This document shows positions 36,404-44,770 of a stretch of 64,000 bases of DNA, one piece after another. The translations under genes and the position numbers were made by a program. Under the pieces are notes generated by a model. It was not told the DNA's origin and made no database searches. It saw only the letters and a program-made list of their open reading frames with translations. Source of the DNA: Solibacillus sp. FSL H8-0538. GTDB lineage: Bacteria; Bacillota; Bacilli; Bacillales_A; Planococcaceae. The stretch is taken from positions 2,845,001 through 2,909,000 of the forward strand of contig NZ_JBBOPI010000001.1 of NCBI RefSeq assembly GCF_038003525.1. The letters run 5' to 3'. Each line of letters opens with the position of its first letter. Positions within the stretch are counted from its first letter, which is position 1.

Positions 36404-36475
36404 TTAGAAAAACACATTTGGCCAATAAAAGCGAGATTATATGGATAAGAAGTTTATACTCTCTTAACCACATAA
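36404..36475 (+). repeat. Family B hairpin repeat, copy 6 (decayed)
   Basis: ttagaaaaacacat start, then agtttatactctcttaacca. It ends TTAACCACA, one base from a DnaA box. Confidence 0.65.
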
Positions 36476-36514
36476 AAAAAGAGAAATAACTACCTCCTAG
36501 TCATTCCTCTCCTT
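36474..36514 (-). terminator. Terminator of yutM
   Basis: agagaaataacta / tagtcattcctct hairpin (with G-T pairs) and a seven-T tail on the minus strand. Confidence 0.8.
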
Positions 36515-36519
36515 AATAT

Positions 36520-36894
36520 TTATTCACAGTTTCCTGGCGTACCCGTTCGTTGTGGCGCTCTAAAGGAAGTCCCACAGCCACAAGATGCAATGGCGTTCGG
36601 ATTATCGATGGTAAAGCCGCCACCCATTAATGATTGTTTAAAGTCAATTTTTGTACCAGCTAAAATTGGGGCATCTTCACGGGAAACAAGAATTTGAATA
36701 CCGTGTTGTTCATCTGTGAAATCTTTATCCGTAATTTCTTGATCAAAAGCCATTCCATATGAAAGTCCGCTACAGCCACCACCTTTTACAGCAATGCGTA
36801 AGCTTGTATTTTGTTCTTCGTTTTGTAGCATCATTTCCTTCACCTGAAACGAAGCTGCTTCTGTTAGGATAATCACTTGTTTTTTACTTGTCAT
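36520..36894 (-). CDS. yutM: HesB/IscA-type Fe-S cluster carrier
   Basis: 124-residue A-type carrier with the three cysteines of the family: GGGCSGLSYG and CGCGTSF. It receives clusters from the SUF machinery and delivers them to apo-enzymes. The ATG at 36894 (SD aaggtagg at 8 bases) is preferred over GTG at 36903, which sits on the SD. With YutI and LipA in the same neighbourhood it may serve the [4Fe-4S] enzyme lipoyl synthase (inference). Confidence 0.93.
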   Translation of the reverse strand: MTSKKQVIILTEAASFQVKEMMLQNEEQNTSLRIAVKGGGCSGLSYGMAFDQEITDKDFTDEQHGIQILVSREDAPILAGTKIDFKQSLMGGGFTIDNPNAIASCGCGTSFRAPQRTGTPGNCE

Positions 36895-36960
36895 CCCAGT
36901 CACCTACCTTCTTCCTTCATCATATCAATTGTTTTTACTATGTGACAACAAAACTGCTTT

Positions 36961-37046
36961 TTAGAAAGACACATCACGCCCAAAATAGGTAGGAAGATGT
37001 TCTTTTTATATGGTTGAGAAAGGTATACTTTCTTAAGCACATAAAA
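36961..37046 (+). repeat. Family B hairpin repeat, copy 7
   Basis: ttagaaagacacatcacgcc, then gagaaaggtatactttctta. It ends TTAAGCACATAA. The pairing gaaag/ctttc is kept. Confidence 0.8.
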
Positions 37047-37128
37047 AAAAAATAGATTAAAATCACTACTTTATGTACTGATATTGTTATAATAGAACTA
37101 ATATATTTTACGAAAGGTATGAAAATAA

Positions 37129-37827
37129 ATGGAAATATCCCCTTTTTATGAGAAAAACATTGACTGTCTTCACTGTAAGAAAAGTTTTCCTACTCTAAAA
37201 GTACGAACAAAAGCTATTAAAGTTGCGCATTCAGAAAGTGACTTCCAGCCTATTTATGCGGACGAAAATGTAAATGCCCTTTATTATAATGTATTCGTTT
37301 GCCAACATTGTGGCTTCTCCTTCACGGAAGATTTTACAAAATATTTTGCACCTGGTATTATGGAAGAAATTAACAATCAAATTTCGAATAACTGGGTACC
37401 ACATAGCTTTAAAGGTGAACGAACTGTATTTGATTCGATTCAGGCATATAAGCTTGCCTTTTTATGTGCCACACTAAAAAAAGAAAAGTTCGTCATTACA
37501 TCGGGGTTAGCTCTTAGGATAGCTTGGCTTTACCGTTCATTAAAAAATGAAGGTCAGGAAATGCGTTTCTTGAAAATTGCACGTGATCATTATATGGAAA
37601 CGTTCTCAAATGAAGATTATGCTAGCACACAAATGTCTGGTGTTCGTGTTATGTATATGATTGCAGAATTATCTCGTCGTTTAGAGGACTATGAAAATGC
37701 GACACGTTTCTTCTCACGCGTTATAGAAAGCCAACGCGTTGGTGGTGAAGCCAAACTTGTTGATATGGCGAAGGAACAATGGGAACTAGTGCGCCAAGCT
37801 CGTGGTCAAGCTATAGGGGCTGAGTAA
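37129..37827 (+). CDS. DUF2225 family protein with zinc-binding cysteines and TPR-like region
   Basis: 232 residues. The N-terminal part has CLHCKKSFP and, 50 residues later, CQHCGFSF, which form a zinc site. The C-terminal part is helical and TPR-like (AELSRRLEDYENATRFFSRVIE). DUF2225 proteins are common in Bacillota and their function is unknown. -10 TATAAT at 37088. SD aaagg is 11 bases from the ATG; a nearer ATG is in another frame. Confidence 0.88.
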   Translation: MEISPFYEKNIDCLHCKKSFPTLKVRTKAIKVAHSESDFQPIYADENVNALYYNVFVCQHCGFSFTEDFTKYFAPGIMEEINNQISNNWVPHSFKGERTVFDSIQAYKLAFLCATLKKEKFVITSGLALRIAWLYRSLKNEGQEMRFLKIARDHYMETFSNEDYASTQMSGVRVMYMIAELSRRLEDYENATRFFSRVIESQRVGGEAKLVDMAKEQWELVRQARGQAIGAE

Positions 37828-37834
37828 TTGAACA

Positions 37835-37878
37835 TAAAAGGGATAGCGACAAATTAACACGTCGCTATCCCTTTATTA
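37835..37878 (+). terminator. Terminator of the DUF2225 gene
   Basis: aaagggatagcgac / gtcgctatcccttt arms. A second hairpin (gcgtgcatt / aatgcacgc, 37924-37953) lies further into the convergent gap. Confidence 0.85.
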
Positions 37879-37993
37879 GTTGCTCCTACGATTACTCGTC
37901 GCAAAGGAAAATTTGCTCCTGCATCGCGTGCATTCGGCTTCGCTCAATGCACGCTAATTTCGGAGCAGAGTATTTTATTTAGCTCGGCGCTAA

Positions 37994-38230
37994 TTAAAAT
38001 ACTTGCTCTACTTCAATAATACCCGGAACCTCTTCTAGTAACGCTCGTTCGATACCTGCTTTTAGTGTGATCGTAGAACTTGGGCAGCTTCCGCATGCAC
38101 CTAATAAACGTAACTTTACGATACCGTCTTCAATATCTACTAATTCGCAGTCTCCGCCGTCACGTAATAGGAACGGGCGTAATTTATCTAAAACTTCTAG
38201 TACTTGGTCTCTTTGTTCTGTTTCTGTCAT
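37994..38230 (-). CDS. yutI: NifU C-terminal-domain Fe-S scaffold protein
   Basis: 78 residues, only the NifU C-terminal (Nfu) domain with [20 protein letters not shown]; the CxxC binds a [4Fe-4S] cluster shared by two subunits. It carries clusters to target enzymes. It is shorter than B. subtilis YutI at the N-terminus, but the domain is complete. SD aagggag before the ATG. It is adjacent to yuzD as in B. subtilis. Confidence 0.93.
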   Translation of the reverse strand: MTETEQRDQVLEVLDKLRPFLLRDGGDCELVDIEDGIVKLRLLGACGSCPSSTITLKAGIERALLEEVPGIIEVEQVF

Positions 38231-38313
38231 TTTACTCGACTCCCTTCACTAAAATTATTATAATGTGAAGAAGTAAAAAAATCCAATGTTGAATAACGGG
38301 AGGTCGGAATTAA

Positions 38314-38643
38314 GTGAAACAAATGAATCCAGTAATTGAAGTTTATGGTGCAGATATTATGTGTGCCAGTTGCGTGAACGCACCATCCTCAAAAGATACA
38401 TATGAATGGTTACAGGCTGCAATTGACCGTAAGTATCCAAATCTATCGTACACAATTCGTTTTATCGATATTGAAGCGCCTCTTGAAGATGCTCGTGATG
38501 CAGATTATGCTGCACGTATCCAGGACGATGAATTTTTCTACCCGCTTGTTCTAATTAATGATGAGGTTGTTGGAGAGGGCTATGTACAAATTAAACCAGT
38601 CTTCGCCGCTCTTGAAAAACTAGGCTTTATTTCAGCTGAATAA
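38314..38643 (+). CDS. yuzD: YuzD-like DUF1462 protein
   Basis: 109-residue thioredoxin-like protein with IMCASCVNAPSSKDTYEWL, the CxxC-containing family core. Function unknown; a thiol or Fe-S link is suggested by the neighbours yutI and yutJ. GTG at 38314 follows SD gggagg by 10 bases; ATG at 38323 is an alternative. Confidence 0.88.
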   Translation: MKQMNPVIEVYGADIMCASCVNAPSSKDTYEWLQAAIDRKYPNLSYTIRFIDIEAPLEDARDADYAARIQDDEFFYPLVLINDEVVGEGYVQIKPVFAALEKLGFISAE

Positions 38644-38648
38644 TAAGA

Positions 38649-38688
38649 CGAATCCACTTGCATTGTATTGTGTGCAGGTGGATTTTTA
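38649..38688 (+). terminator. Terminator of yuzD
   Basis: aatccacttgca / tgcaggtggatt arms followed by TTTT. Confidence 0.8.
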
Positions 38689-38689
38689 G

Positions 38690-38870
38690 TTTACTGGCGA
38701 CTTTGAGTAGTTTACTGGCGATATTTTTTGTTTACTGGCGACTTCAAGGGATTTACTGGCGATAATCTTTATTTACTGGCGACTTCAAGGAATTTACTGG
38801 CGATAATCTTTATTTACTGGCGACTTCAAGGGATTTACTGGCGATAATCTTTATTTACTGGCGACTTTAG
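38690..38870 (+). repeat. Nine-copy tandem array of tttactggcga
   Basis: The 11-base core tttactggcga occurs nine times with a 20-21 bp period. Two alternating linkers (cttcaaggga and taatctttat) make a 41-bp double unit in the centre. No ORF or palindrome. It fills the gap between yuzD and yutJ. Confidence 0.95.
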
Positions 38871-38889
38871 GCTAGCTCCCTCTAACCTC

Positions 38890-38916
38890 AAAAAAGACAG
38901 CACCGTAGCACTGTCT
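38890..38916 (-). terminator. Terminator of yutJ
   Basis: agacagcac / gcactgtct hairpin with a six-T tail on the minus strand. Confidence 0.75.
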
Positions 38917-38928
38917 CCATTAAGTCTA

Positions 38929-39996
38929 TTAATTATCGTTTTGACGTTTATACATCCACAGTAAACCAGACTTCATTAACCGCGCGATACGACCTGTTAC
39001 TGTTGTATCCGCTAGGTGTACAAAGCCTTGTTTCTTACCTAGTGAACCCATAAAGCCTTTAAGTTTAATTTCAGGCATAACATCTGGTAAATTCTCACCA
39101 TTCCAACGATGGCGTAACACACGAACAACGCGCTCGGCCTGTTCCTCTGCTAGCTGTGCAGTTGGTGGTAATGGTGATGATGCACAGTCCCCGATTACGA
39201 AAATGCTCTCGTCATCTGGTAAATGGAAGTATTGCGTAATTACAGGACGACCAAAATTGTCCTTTTCCGCCTCCATATCACGTACGATTTTTACTGGTTG
39301 CACACCAGCAGTCCATACAATGGCATCTACATCGATCACTTGATCATGATTATATAAACGTGTTTCTTCTACACACGTAATATTGGATTCAGCAATCACT
39401 TCTACGTTATGTTTTTCAAACCAAGATTTTACGTAATCGCTTAACTTCTCGGGGAAATCGCGTAAAATACGTGGTGAACGGTCGAATAATTTAATTTTTA
39501 AATCCGAACGACTTTCGCGTAGCTCACTTGCCAGTTCGATACCTGATAATCCAGCGCCAACAATACCTACAGTTGAGCCTGGTGGAAGACCGCAAAGTTT
39601 TTCAAATGTCGTACGTGATTTAGCAATTGTCTGAATACTATACGTAAACTCCTCTGCACCCGGTACATCGTGGTATTTATCTTCACAGCCTAAACCTACA
39701 ACTAAATCATCATATTCAACTTCTTGTCCATCTTCTAAAAACACTTTCTTTTCTTCACGGTCAATGCGAGTAATTTCTCCAAACACTCGATTTAAACGGT
39801 CATTTTCTGGAAATGCAACGCGGATCTCTTTATCAGTGGACGTACCCGCTGCTAATGCATAAAATTCCGTTTTCAAGCTATGAAATGGTGTACGATCAAC
39901 TAATGTAATTTCAACATCTGATGGAAAATTCGGTAGTAGGCGTAATAAAATGCGCATATTGCCATAGCCGCCGCCTAATAATACTAATTTCTGCAT
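38929..39996 (-). CDS. yutJ: YutJ-like NADH dehydrogenase / FAD-dependent oxidoreductase
   Basis: 355 residues with FAD-binding LLGGGYGNMR, NAD-binding VGIVGAGLSGIELASEL and VIGDCASSPLPPTAQLAEEQ. It is shorter than YumB and lacks part of the C-terminal membrane-binding region, so its partner may differ. Family evidence supports NAD(P)H oxidation with an unknown acceptor. SD agggag precedes the ATG. Confidence 0.88.
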   Translation of the reverse strand: MQKLVLLGGGYGNMRILLRLLPNFPSDVEITLVDRTPFHSLKTEFYALAAGTSTDKEIRVAFPENDRLNRVFGEITRIDREEKKVFLEDGQEVEYDDLVVGLGCEDKYHDVPGAEEFTYSIQTIAKSRTTFEKLCGLPPGSTVGIVGAGLSGIELASELRESRSDLKIKLFDRSPRILRDFPEKLSDYVKSWFEKHNVEVIAESNITCVEETRLYNHDQVIDVDAIVWTAGVQPVKIVRDMEAEKDNFGRPVITQYFHLPDDESIFVIGDCASSPLPPTAQLAEEQAERVVRVLRHRWNGENLPDVMPEIKLKGFMGSLGKKQGFVHLADTTVTGRIARLMKSGLLWMYKRQNDN

Positions 39997-40177
39997 AAGT
40001 TTCTCCCTCTATAAAAAATTGATAAGTTATGTTCACAAAGTATCCATAAACGAGTATATCCCATTGTGAGATGTTTCACAATATAGCAATAAACTTTTTG
40101 TGAATATTTTCACAAGAAGCGTATTATTGACGAATTCAATAAAACCGAGTAGCATGACAATGAGTGAGGTGACGGTC

Positions 40178-40414
40178 GTGAATCCAATGGTAGAATTTTG
40201 TATTATTAATCTTGCAAACGGTGCACAGGAGACATATGAGGTGCTTGACAAGGACCCCAATATTGATGTACTTGAATATGGTTGCTTAAGCTATTGTACA
40301 AAATGTGAAGAGTCTTTTTATGCGCTAGTGAATGGTGATATTGTGGAAGCAGATTCACCTGCTGAGTTAACAAAAAGAATCTATGAATATATTGAAGATA
40401 ACCCTTTATGGTAA
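40178..40414 (+). CDS. yuzB: YuzB-like DUF1450 protein
   Basis: 78 residues from the GTG at 40178, the same length as B. subtilis YuzB; SD gaggtga is just upstream. The core YGCLSYCTKCEESFYALVNG holds three cysteines, suggesting metal or redox binding. Function unknown. It is divergent from yutJ as in B. subtilis. Confidence 0.87.
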   Translation: MNPMVEFCIINLANGAQETYEVLDKDPNIDVLEYGCLSYCTKCEESFYALVNGDIVEADSPAELTKRIYEYIEDNPLW

Positions 40415-40417
40415 AGA

Positions 40418-40447
40418 TAAACGCTAACATATGTTGGCGTTTTTATT
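40418..40447 (+). terminator. Terminator of yuzB
   Basis: aaacgctaacat / atgttggcgttt arms and a T-run. Confidence 0.85.
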
Positions 40448-40470
40448 TTGTTATAAGAATTCTACCACAA

Positions 40471-40545
40471 CAGTGCTTTTGCCTAGACGTTGCATTTACT
40501 TATTTCATTGTTAGCCAAAAGGCGAAATTTTATAATTCCCATAAC
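40471..40545 (+). repeat. Family A repeat, copy 7 (3' tail only)
   Basis: Only gcttttgcctagacgttgca through ggcgaaattttataattccc remains; the palindrome is gone. Confidence 0.85.
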
Positions 40546-40546
40546 A

Positions 40547-40590
40547 AATAGAAAGCGAACCGAGTTTCACATCGATTCGCTTTCTAATTA
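40547..40590 (-). terminator. Terminator of yutF
   Basis: agaaagcgaaccgag / atcgattcgctttct hairpin, overlapping the stop codon region. Confidence 0.75.
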
Positions 40591-41346
40591 ATATTCGTCT
40601 AAAGAGTTCACTACATAAGTCGGTTGCTGTTCCTTTAAACGAACCTGCTCTGTTGGGGTCACGCCGGTATTGACATGAATCGTATCACAGCCGAAATTGA
40701 TGCCGCACAAAATATCCGTGTCATAATTATCGCCTACCATGACCATTTCTTTTTTACTAAAACCGTGATCTTCTGCGATTGTTTGTAGCATAACCGGGGA
40801 TGGCTTGCCTATAAACACTGGTTCCACACCCGTTACATTTGCTACTAATCGTACAAACGAACCGTTCCCTGGCAGGAAGCCGATTTCTGTCGGGAATTTC
40901 ACATCTCCATTTGTTCCAATTAACTGAGCCCCATTTTGCACCGCTACACAAGCATGCGCGAGCTTTGAATAATCAACTGCTCGGTCAATGCCCATAACAA
41001 ATACACCTGGTTGATCTTCAGTAACCGTTATTCCTTCTGCCGCTAATGCTACACGTAGTCCGTCTGAACCGATCACTTGAACACTAGCCTGCGGATGATG
41101 TTGTACAATATATTTCGCCGTCGTCAGTGCACTTGAATAAATATGCTTAAGTGGTGCATCAATACTAATTTCTTTTAATGCCTGCTGAAGCTGCTCGCGT
41201 GTTTTTGAAGAATTATTTGTCACATAAAAAGGCTCTATCCCTTGCGTTTGTAATTTATGAATAAATCGTATTGCCGAGTCAATACCAGACTTGCCGCGAT
41301 ACACTGTGCCGTCTAAATCAAAACAATAAGCCTTATATCGTTTCAT
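40588..41346 (-). CDS. yutF: HAD-superfamily hydrolase, NagD-like
   Basis: 252 residues: motif I CFDLDGTVYRGK, motif II VTNNSSKTREQL, and motif III/IV VGDNYDTDILCG. A class IIA HAD phosphatase; relatives dephosphorylate nucleotides or sugar phosphates. Cytoplasmic. It overlaps the yutE stop through TAATG, so the two are translationally coupled. Confidence 0.92.
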   Translation of the reverse strand: MKRYKAYCFDLDGTVYRGKSGIDSAIRFIHKLQTQGIEPFYVTNNSSKTREQLQQALKEISIDAPLKHIYSSALTTAKYIVQHHPQASVQVIGSDGLRVALAAEGITVTEDQPGVFVMGIDRAVDYSKLAHACVAVQNGAQLIGTNGDVKFPTEIGFLPGNGSFVRLVANVTGVEPVFIGKPSPVMLQTIAEDHGFSKKEMVMVGDNYDTDILCGINFGCDTIHVNTGVTPTEQVRLKEQQPTYVVNSLDEY

Positions 41347-41795
41347 TACGCTTCCTCTGGTAAAAAGGCAGACACAGGACCTAATTCATGTGTTAAAAAA
41401 TTATATACTTTGCCTGAGAATTGTTTTAAGACCGGTAAATTTGCTGTTATCACCTCTACAACCTCCGCATTATCTACTGCTAAAAATTCACGTACTAGCA
41501 TTTTACGTAAGCCAACAACCGCTTTTAACGGTGCATCCATTTCAGGTGTAATTACTTTTTCATCCACAAAAATATCGATAATGTCTTCATAACTACCTGG
41601 ATCACGCATAATAAAGCCATCGATGACTAAATTCCCAACGTCCATCATCGCTTCCATCACATTATGACCAATGCGCTGTAATGCTAATTTCGAAATATCA
41701 TCTTTTAACCAATTTTTCTCTGATTCAAAAATTGCTAAAAGTTCATCTAAATGCGATAAATTCAGTGTAATCTTGTTTCTATCTACGAAATACAT
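41346..41795 (-). CDS. yutE: YutE-like DUF86 protein, HepT-like fold without the RNase motif
   Basis: 149 residues from the ATG at 41795 (G-rich SD at 8 bases). All-helical DUF86/HepT-like family member. HepT toxins use an RX4-6HXY motif; here the equivalent LRKMLVREFL has Arg in place of His and Phe in place of Tyr. No MNT nucleotidyltransferase gene is adjacent. A toxin role is therefore unlikely, and it is probably a housekeeping derivative. Coupled to yutF. Confidence 0.85.
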   Translation of the reverse strand: MYFVDRNKITLNLSHLDELLAIFESEKNWLKDDISKLALQRIGHNVMEAMMDVGNLVIDGFIMRDPGSYEDIIDIFVDEKVITPEMDAPLKAVVGLRKMLVREFLAVDNAEVVEVITANLPVLKQFSGKVYNFLTHELGPVSAFLPEEA

Positions 41796-41886
41796 AGATA
41801 AAGCCCCCATTCAATTGATAAAAGTTGATAGTCATTTCTAATATATAGTACCATATTCTAGAGAACTGGAAGGAGCACATTGCAAA

Positions 41887-42153
41887 ATGGAACGATTTTT
41901 CTTATATGATGATGTAGAAGACACAAAAACACGCTTTGTCAGCTTTGCAGGTAAGACGCAACGCTATGATTTAGCCATTTTACAAAGCAGCCGATTTTTT
42001 GGTAAAGTGCTTGTATTAGATATTCAGTTTGGACGCTTTGCAATCATTGGCCCAGACGATGTCGAGGAGCCAGGCTATCTTGAACATGTGTACAATCGCA
42101 CAGAAGAGGAAGCAGCCGATTTACGCGAATACTTAAACGAACTACTAAGTTAA
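41887..42153 (+). CDS. DUF3055 family protein
   Basis: 88 residues with the DUF3055 features MERFFLYDDVEDTKTRFVSF and FAIIGPDDVEEPGYLEH. Cytoplasmic, no catalytic motif visible; function unknown. SD aaggagc precedes the ATG. A family A repeat follows 8 bp after the stop. Confidence 0.82.
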   Translation: MERFFLYDDVEDTKTRFVSFAGKTQRYDLAILQSSRFFGKVLVLDIQFGRFAIIGPDDVEEPGYLEHVYNRTEEEAADLREYLNELLS

Positions 42154-42161
42154 TCGTAGAA

Positions 42162-42346
42162 GAACAAAAGCTCTAAAGCGCCTGCTTAGCCCCGACAACT
42201 GATTGCGAGCCCGAAGCGAAAGTAAACGCTCCACCACTTTCGGTAGAGGGCAGACCGCGACCTCGAGGGGCTGGCGCTTTAGCCTAGACGTTGAATTTAC
42301 TTTTTTGAATGTTGTCCACATGGCGAAATTTTATAATTTCCTTAAC
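42162..42346 (+). repeat. Family A repeat, copy 8
   Basis: Near full length; internal arm gaaagtaaacgctccaccac like copy 4, outer arms like copy 1. It shows mosaic exchange between copies. Confidence 0.9.
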
Positions 42347-42349
42347 AAC

Positions 42350-42396
42350 GAAAAATACCGAACGAAGTAGAATATGCTACTTTCGTTCGGTATTTT
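42350..42396 (-). terminator. Terminator of yutD
   Basis: Long arms aaataccgaacgaagtag / ctactttcgttcggtattt with a T-rich flank on the minus strand. Confidence 0.9.
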
Positions 42397-42731
42397 TATT
42401 CCACCTGTTGCGGCAGTTCGCTTAACTCTGGAACATGAACCTCTATCTCTTTTGGTGCGCGACCCGTTTTACGTAAAATAAAATACGCACAGCCAAAATT
42501 ACAATACTCATATAAATAATCTTCAAGTGTGCTAATCTTTGTATCAAATGTCGATTTTTGATTTTTATCGTCAAAAAAGCCTTTTAGTCGGAGCTGACCG
42601 TAGCCCCAGTCTCCAACTATATAATCGTATTTCCCTAAAATATCTGAATAACGGACGATAAAGCTTTCCTCGTTAAACCCTTCACGAACATCTTTAAGGA
42701 TTTCATATGCATAGCCTTCAGCAATAATCAC
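42396..42731 (-). CDS. yutD: YutD family protein
   Basis: 111 residues with the YutD-like pattern KYDYIVGDWGYGQLRLKGFF and EYCNFGCAYFIL. Cytoplasmic, function unknown. GTG start with SD aggtgg at 7 bases. In B. subtilis yutD also lies between yutE and lipA. Confidence 0.88.
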   Translation of the reverse strand: MIIAEGYAYEILKDVREGFNEESFIVRYSDILGKYDYIVGDWGYGQLRLKGFFDDKNQKSTFDTKISTLEDYLYEYCNFGCAYFILRKTGRAPKEIEVHVPELSELPQQVE

Positions 42732-42818
42732 CTGGACACCACCTATCTTCTATCCATCATGTTAAGCAATATTGCGCATGAAATCAATATTGTTCACTTG
42801 TATTTTGCATAAATTATT

Positions 42819-42902
42819 TTGAAAGACACATCTCCCCCAATATAGGGCGAGATAATGTCCTTACTTATGTAGATACGAAAGACATGCTTTCTTATCTACT
42901 GA
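42819..42902 (+). repeat. Family B hairpin repeat, copy 8
   Basis: gaaagacacatctcccc, gggcgagataatgtcc: the arm pair atctc/gagat is the compensated form. It ends TTATCTACT. Confidence 0.8.
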
Positions 42903-42911
42903 AAAAATTTT

Positions 42912-43832
42912 TTAAACTTCTGCCTTTGCCTGTCTTTCCTTCGCAGCTGCATTTACTTGTTCATCAGCATGATAGCTACTACGTACAAGCGGGCCTGCCT
43001 CACAATGGCTGAAGCCCTTTTCCATGGCGATTTTACGCAGCTTGCCAAACTCTAACGGTGAATAGTATTTTTGCACAGCTAAATGCTTCTTAGATGGCTG
43101 TAAATACTGGCCAATCGTCATAATGTCGACGTTATTTGCACGCAGATCATCCATTACTTCATAAATGTCTTCCAGTGTTTCACCAAGACCAATCATAAGC
43201 GAAGATTTTGTTGGAATCGTTGGTTGCATTTCTTTCGCACGACGTAAAAACTCTAGTGAACGCTCATATGTTGCACGTGCACGAACTCTTGGCGTTAAGC
43301 GACGCACCGTTTCAATATTATGGTTTAAAATATCCGGCTTTGAATCCATTAACATTTGTAAGTTTTCTTCATGACCACCTAGATCTGAAGGTAATACTTC
43401 CACCGATGTTAACGGGCTTTTACGGCGAATTGCACGGACAGTTTCAGCAAGTACAGCAGCTCCACCATCTTTCAAATCATCGCGTGCAACCATCGTAATT
43501 ACGACATGTTTTAAATTCATTAATGCAACAGAATCTGCTACACGTTCTGGCTCTGCTAAATCTAATTCATTAGGTAACCCTGTTTTAACCGCACAAAAAC
43601 GACATGCACGAGTACAGATCGAACCTAAAATCATCATCGTTGCTGTACGGCGCTCGCCCCAGCATTCATGAATATTTGGACAGCGTGCTTCTTCACAAAC
43701 AGTATGCAAATTTTTCTCACGCATTAGCTTCTTTAAACCTTTATATTCATCATTCGTATTTAACTTAATTTTTAACCAATCAGGTTTTCTTACATGTTCT
43801 CCTTTGTTGCTCGTCGGTTTACAAGATGTCAT
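42912..43832 (-). CDS. lipA: Lipoyl synthase
   Basis: 306 residues from the ATG at 43832 (SD aaaggg), which then aligns with the family N-terminus. Radical SAM enzyme: CTRACRFC binds the SAM cluster and [12 protein letters not shown] binds the auxiliary [4Fe-4S] cluster that donates sulphur. It ends with [13 protein letters not shown]. It inserts two sulphurs into octanoyl chains on E2/GcvH proteins. [10 protein letters not shown] has Met where most have Ser or Ala. Upstream in-frame ATGs would add 30 residues without homology. Confidence 0.96.
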   Translation of the reverse strand: MTSCKPTSNKGEHVRKPDWLKIKLNTNDEYKGLKKLMREKNLHTVCEEARCPNIHECWGERRTATMMILGSICTRACRFCAVKTGLPNELDLAEPERVADSVALMNLKHVVITMVARDDLKDGGAAVLAETVRAIRRKSPLTSVEVLPSDLGGHEENLQMLMDSKPDILNHNIETVRRLTPRVRARATYERSLEFLRRAKEMQPTIPTKSSLMIGLGETLEDIYEVMDDLRANNVDIMTIGQYLQPSKKHLAVQKYYSPLEFGKLRKIAMEKGFSHCEAGPLVRSSYHADEQVNAAAKERQAKAEV

Positions 43833-43953
43833 GAATTTACGCCCTTTCGATTTGACCATTAATAGGTACATTACTGATGTCAATGTAACATATTCCACCA
43901 CTCGCAACAACAAACTTTTCAATTCACACTAATAATTCTTACTATACTGGCAA

Positions 43954-44727
43954 CTATTCATATGGAACTGGTACTTCTAACGAAGGTTGCACGCCTTCAC
44001 CACCATTAGTATAAATATGTGGGACAGTTCCTCGTATTAATCCGATTGCCACTGGGATACGTTGCTCTACTGTCGCCGAACTGCTTGCAAAAGGAACAAT
44101 AATTTGGACATTTACTTTAAGAAGGATATTAACCTCTACTTTGGCGTTATTTATACCAAATTCCGTAACGGAAGATTCAACATTACTAGTAACATTCCCT
44201 ATAATATGAAAGCGAATCGGAATTTTCGGTCCTAAATTACCGATAATAGGTATATTGGCTGCCTGACCAAGCGGGACAAAAAATACAATTCCATCTCCAG
44301 CTTCCATTCTGCCTACATCATATTCAACATTTTCCAAGTTCGGTAAATGGGTTAAATCGCCGTTTTCTGCCTGCTCTAAATATTCTTTTACGAGTGTTTG
44401 TGTTTCCGCACGCACTTGGTTTATTATTTCAGTGTTAAACTTAGTCGTAATCATATCGGTTGATTGGGATGGAAGGTCCACAATAATATCATTCACGTTG
44501 AGTACACGAGATGTTCTTGAATCTATGGCCTTACTTACTACAGATGAGGCTACCTTATATGTTTGTACCTCGGCATATTGTAAATACGTTGGCATCAGTC
44601 GTATATTAATAATATATAAACTAGCAACAACCATTATTAACAAGCTCACAAAAAGTAGAACAGCCCAGTTTGATTTCCGACGTTTGACGCGGTTAAAACG
44701 CATCCCCTTTTTTCGACGAGAAAACAA
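43954..44727 (-). CDS. yunB: Sporulation protein YunB
   Basis: 257 residues, basic N-terminus, one membrane anchor (about 23-44, WAVLLFVSLLIMVVASLYI), then an external domain with TYLQYAEVQTYKVAS and GLIRGTVPHIYTNGG, as in YunB. The gene belongs to the SigE sporulation set in B. subtilis and affects spore formation. TTG start after gaggaggag. That SD is one arm of the terminator of the upstream gene (see findings). Confidence 0.92.
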   Translation of the reverse strand: MFSRRKKGMRFNRVKRRKSNWAVLLFVSLLIMVVASLYIINIRLMPTYLQYAEVQTYKVASSVVSKAIDSRTSRVLNVNDIIVDLPSQSTDMITTKFNTEIINQVRAETQTLVKEYLEQAENGDLTHLPNLENVEYDVGRMEAGDGIVFFVPLGQAANIPIIGNLGPKIPIRFHIIGNVTSNVESSVTEFGINNAKVEVNILLKVNVQIIVPFASSSATVEQRIPVAIGLIRGTVPHIYTNGGEGVQPSLEVPVPYE

Positions 44728-44769
44728 AAAAAACTCCTCCTCTTCATATTTTATGAAAAGAAGGAGTTA
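44724..44769 (-). terminator. Terminator of the HD-GYP gene, containing the yunB SD
   Basis: aactcctcctcttcat / atgaaaagaaggagtt arms (two G-T pairs), followed by eight T on the minus strand. Confidence 0.85.
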
Positions 44770-44770
44770 A

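Noticed and set aside
38690-38870. CRISPR array
   Set aside because: Repeats are only 11 bases and the linkers alternate between two sequences instead of being unique; no cas genes.
44432-44770. 112-codon + strand ORF opposite yunB
   Set aside because: Shadow of yunB, covering its anchor region, without SD.
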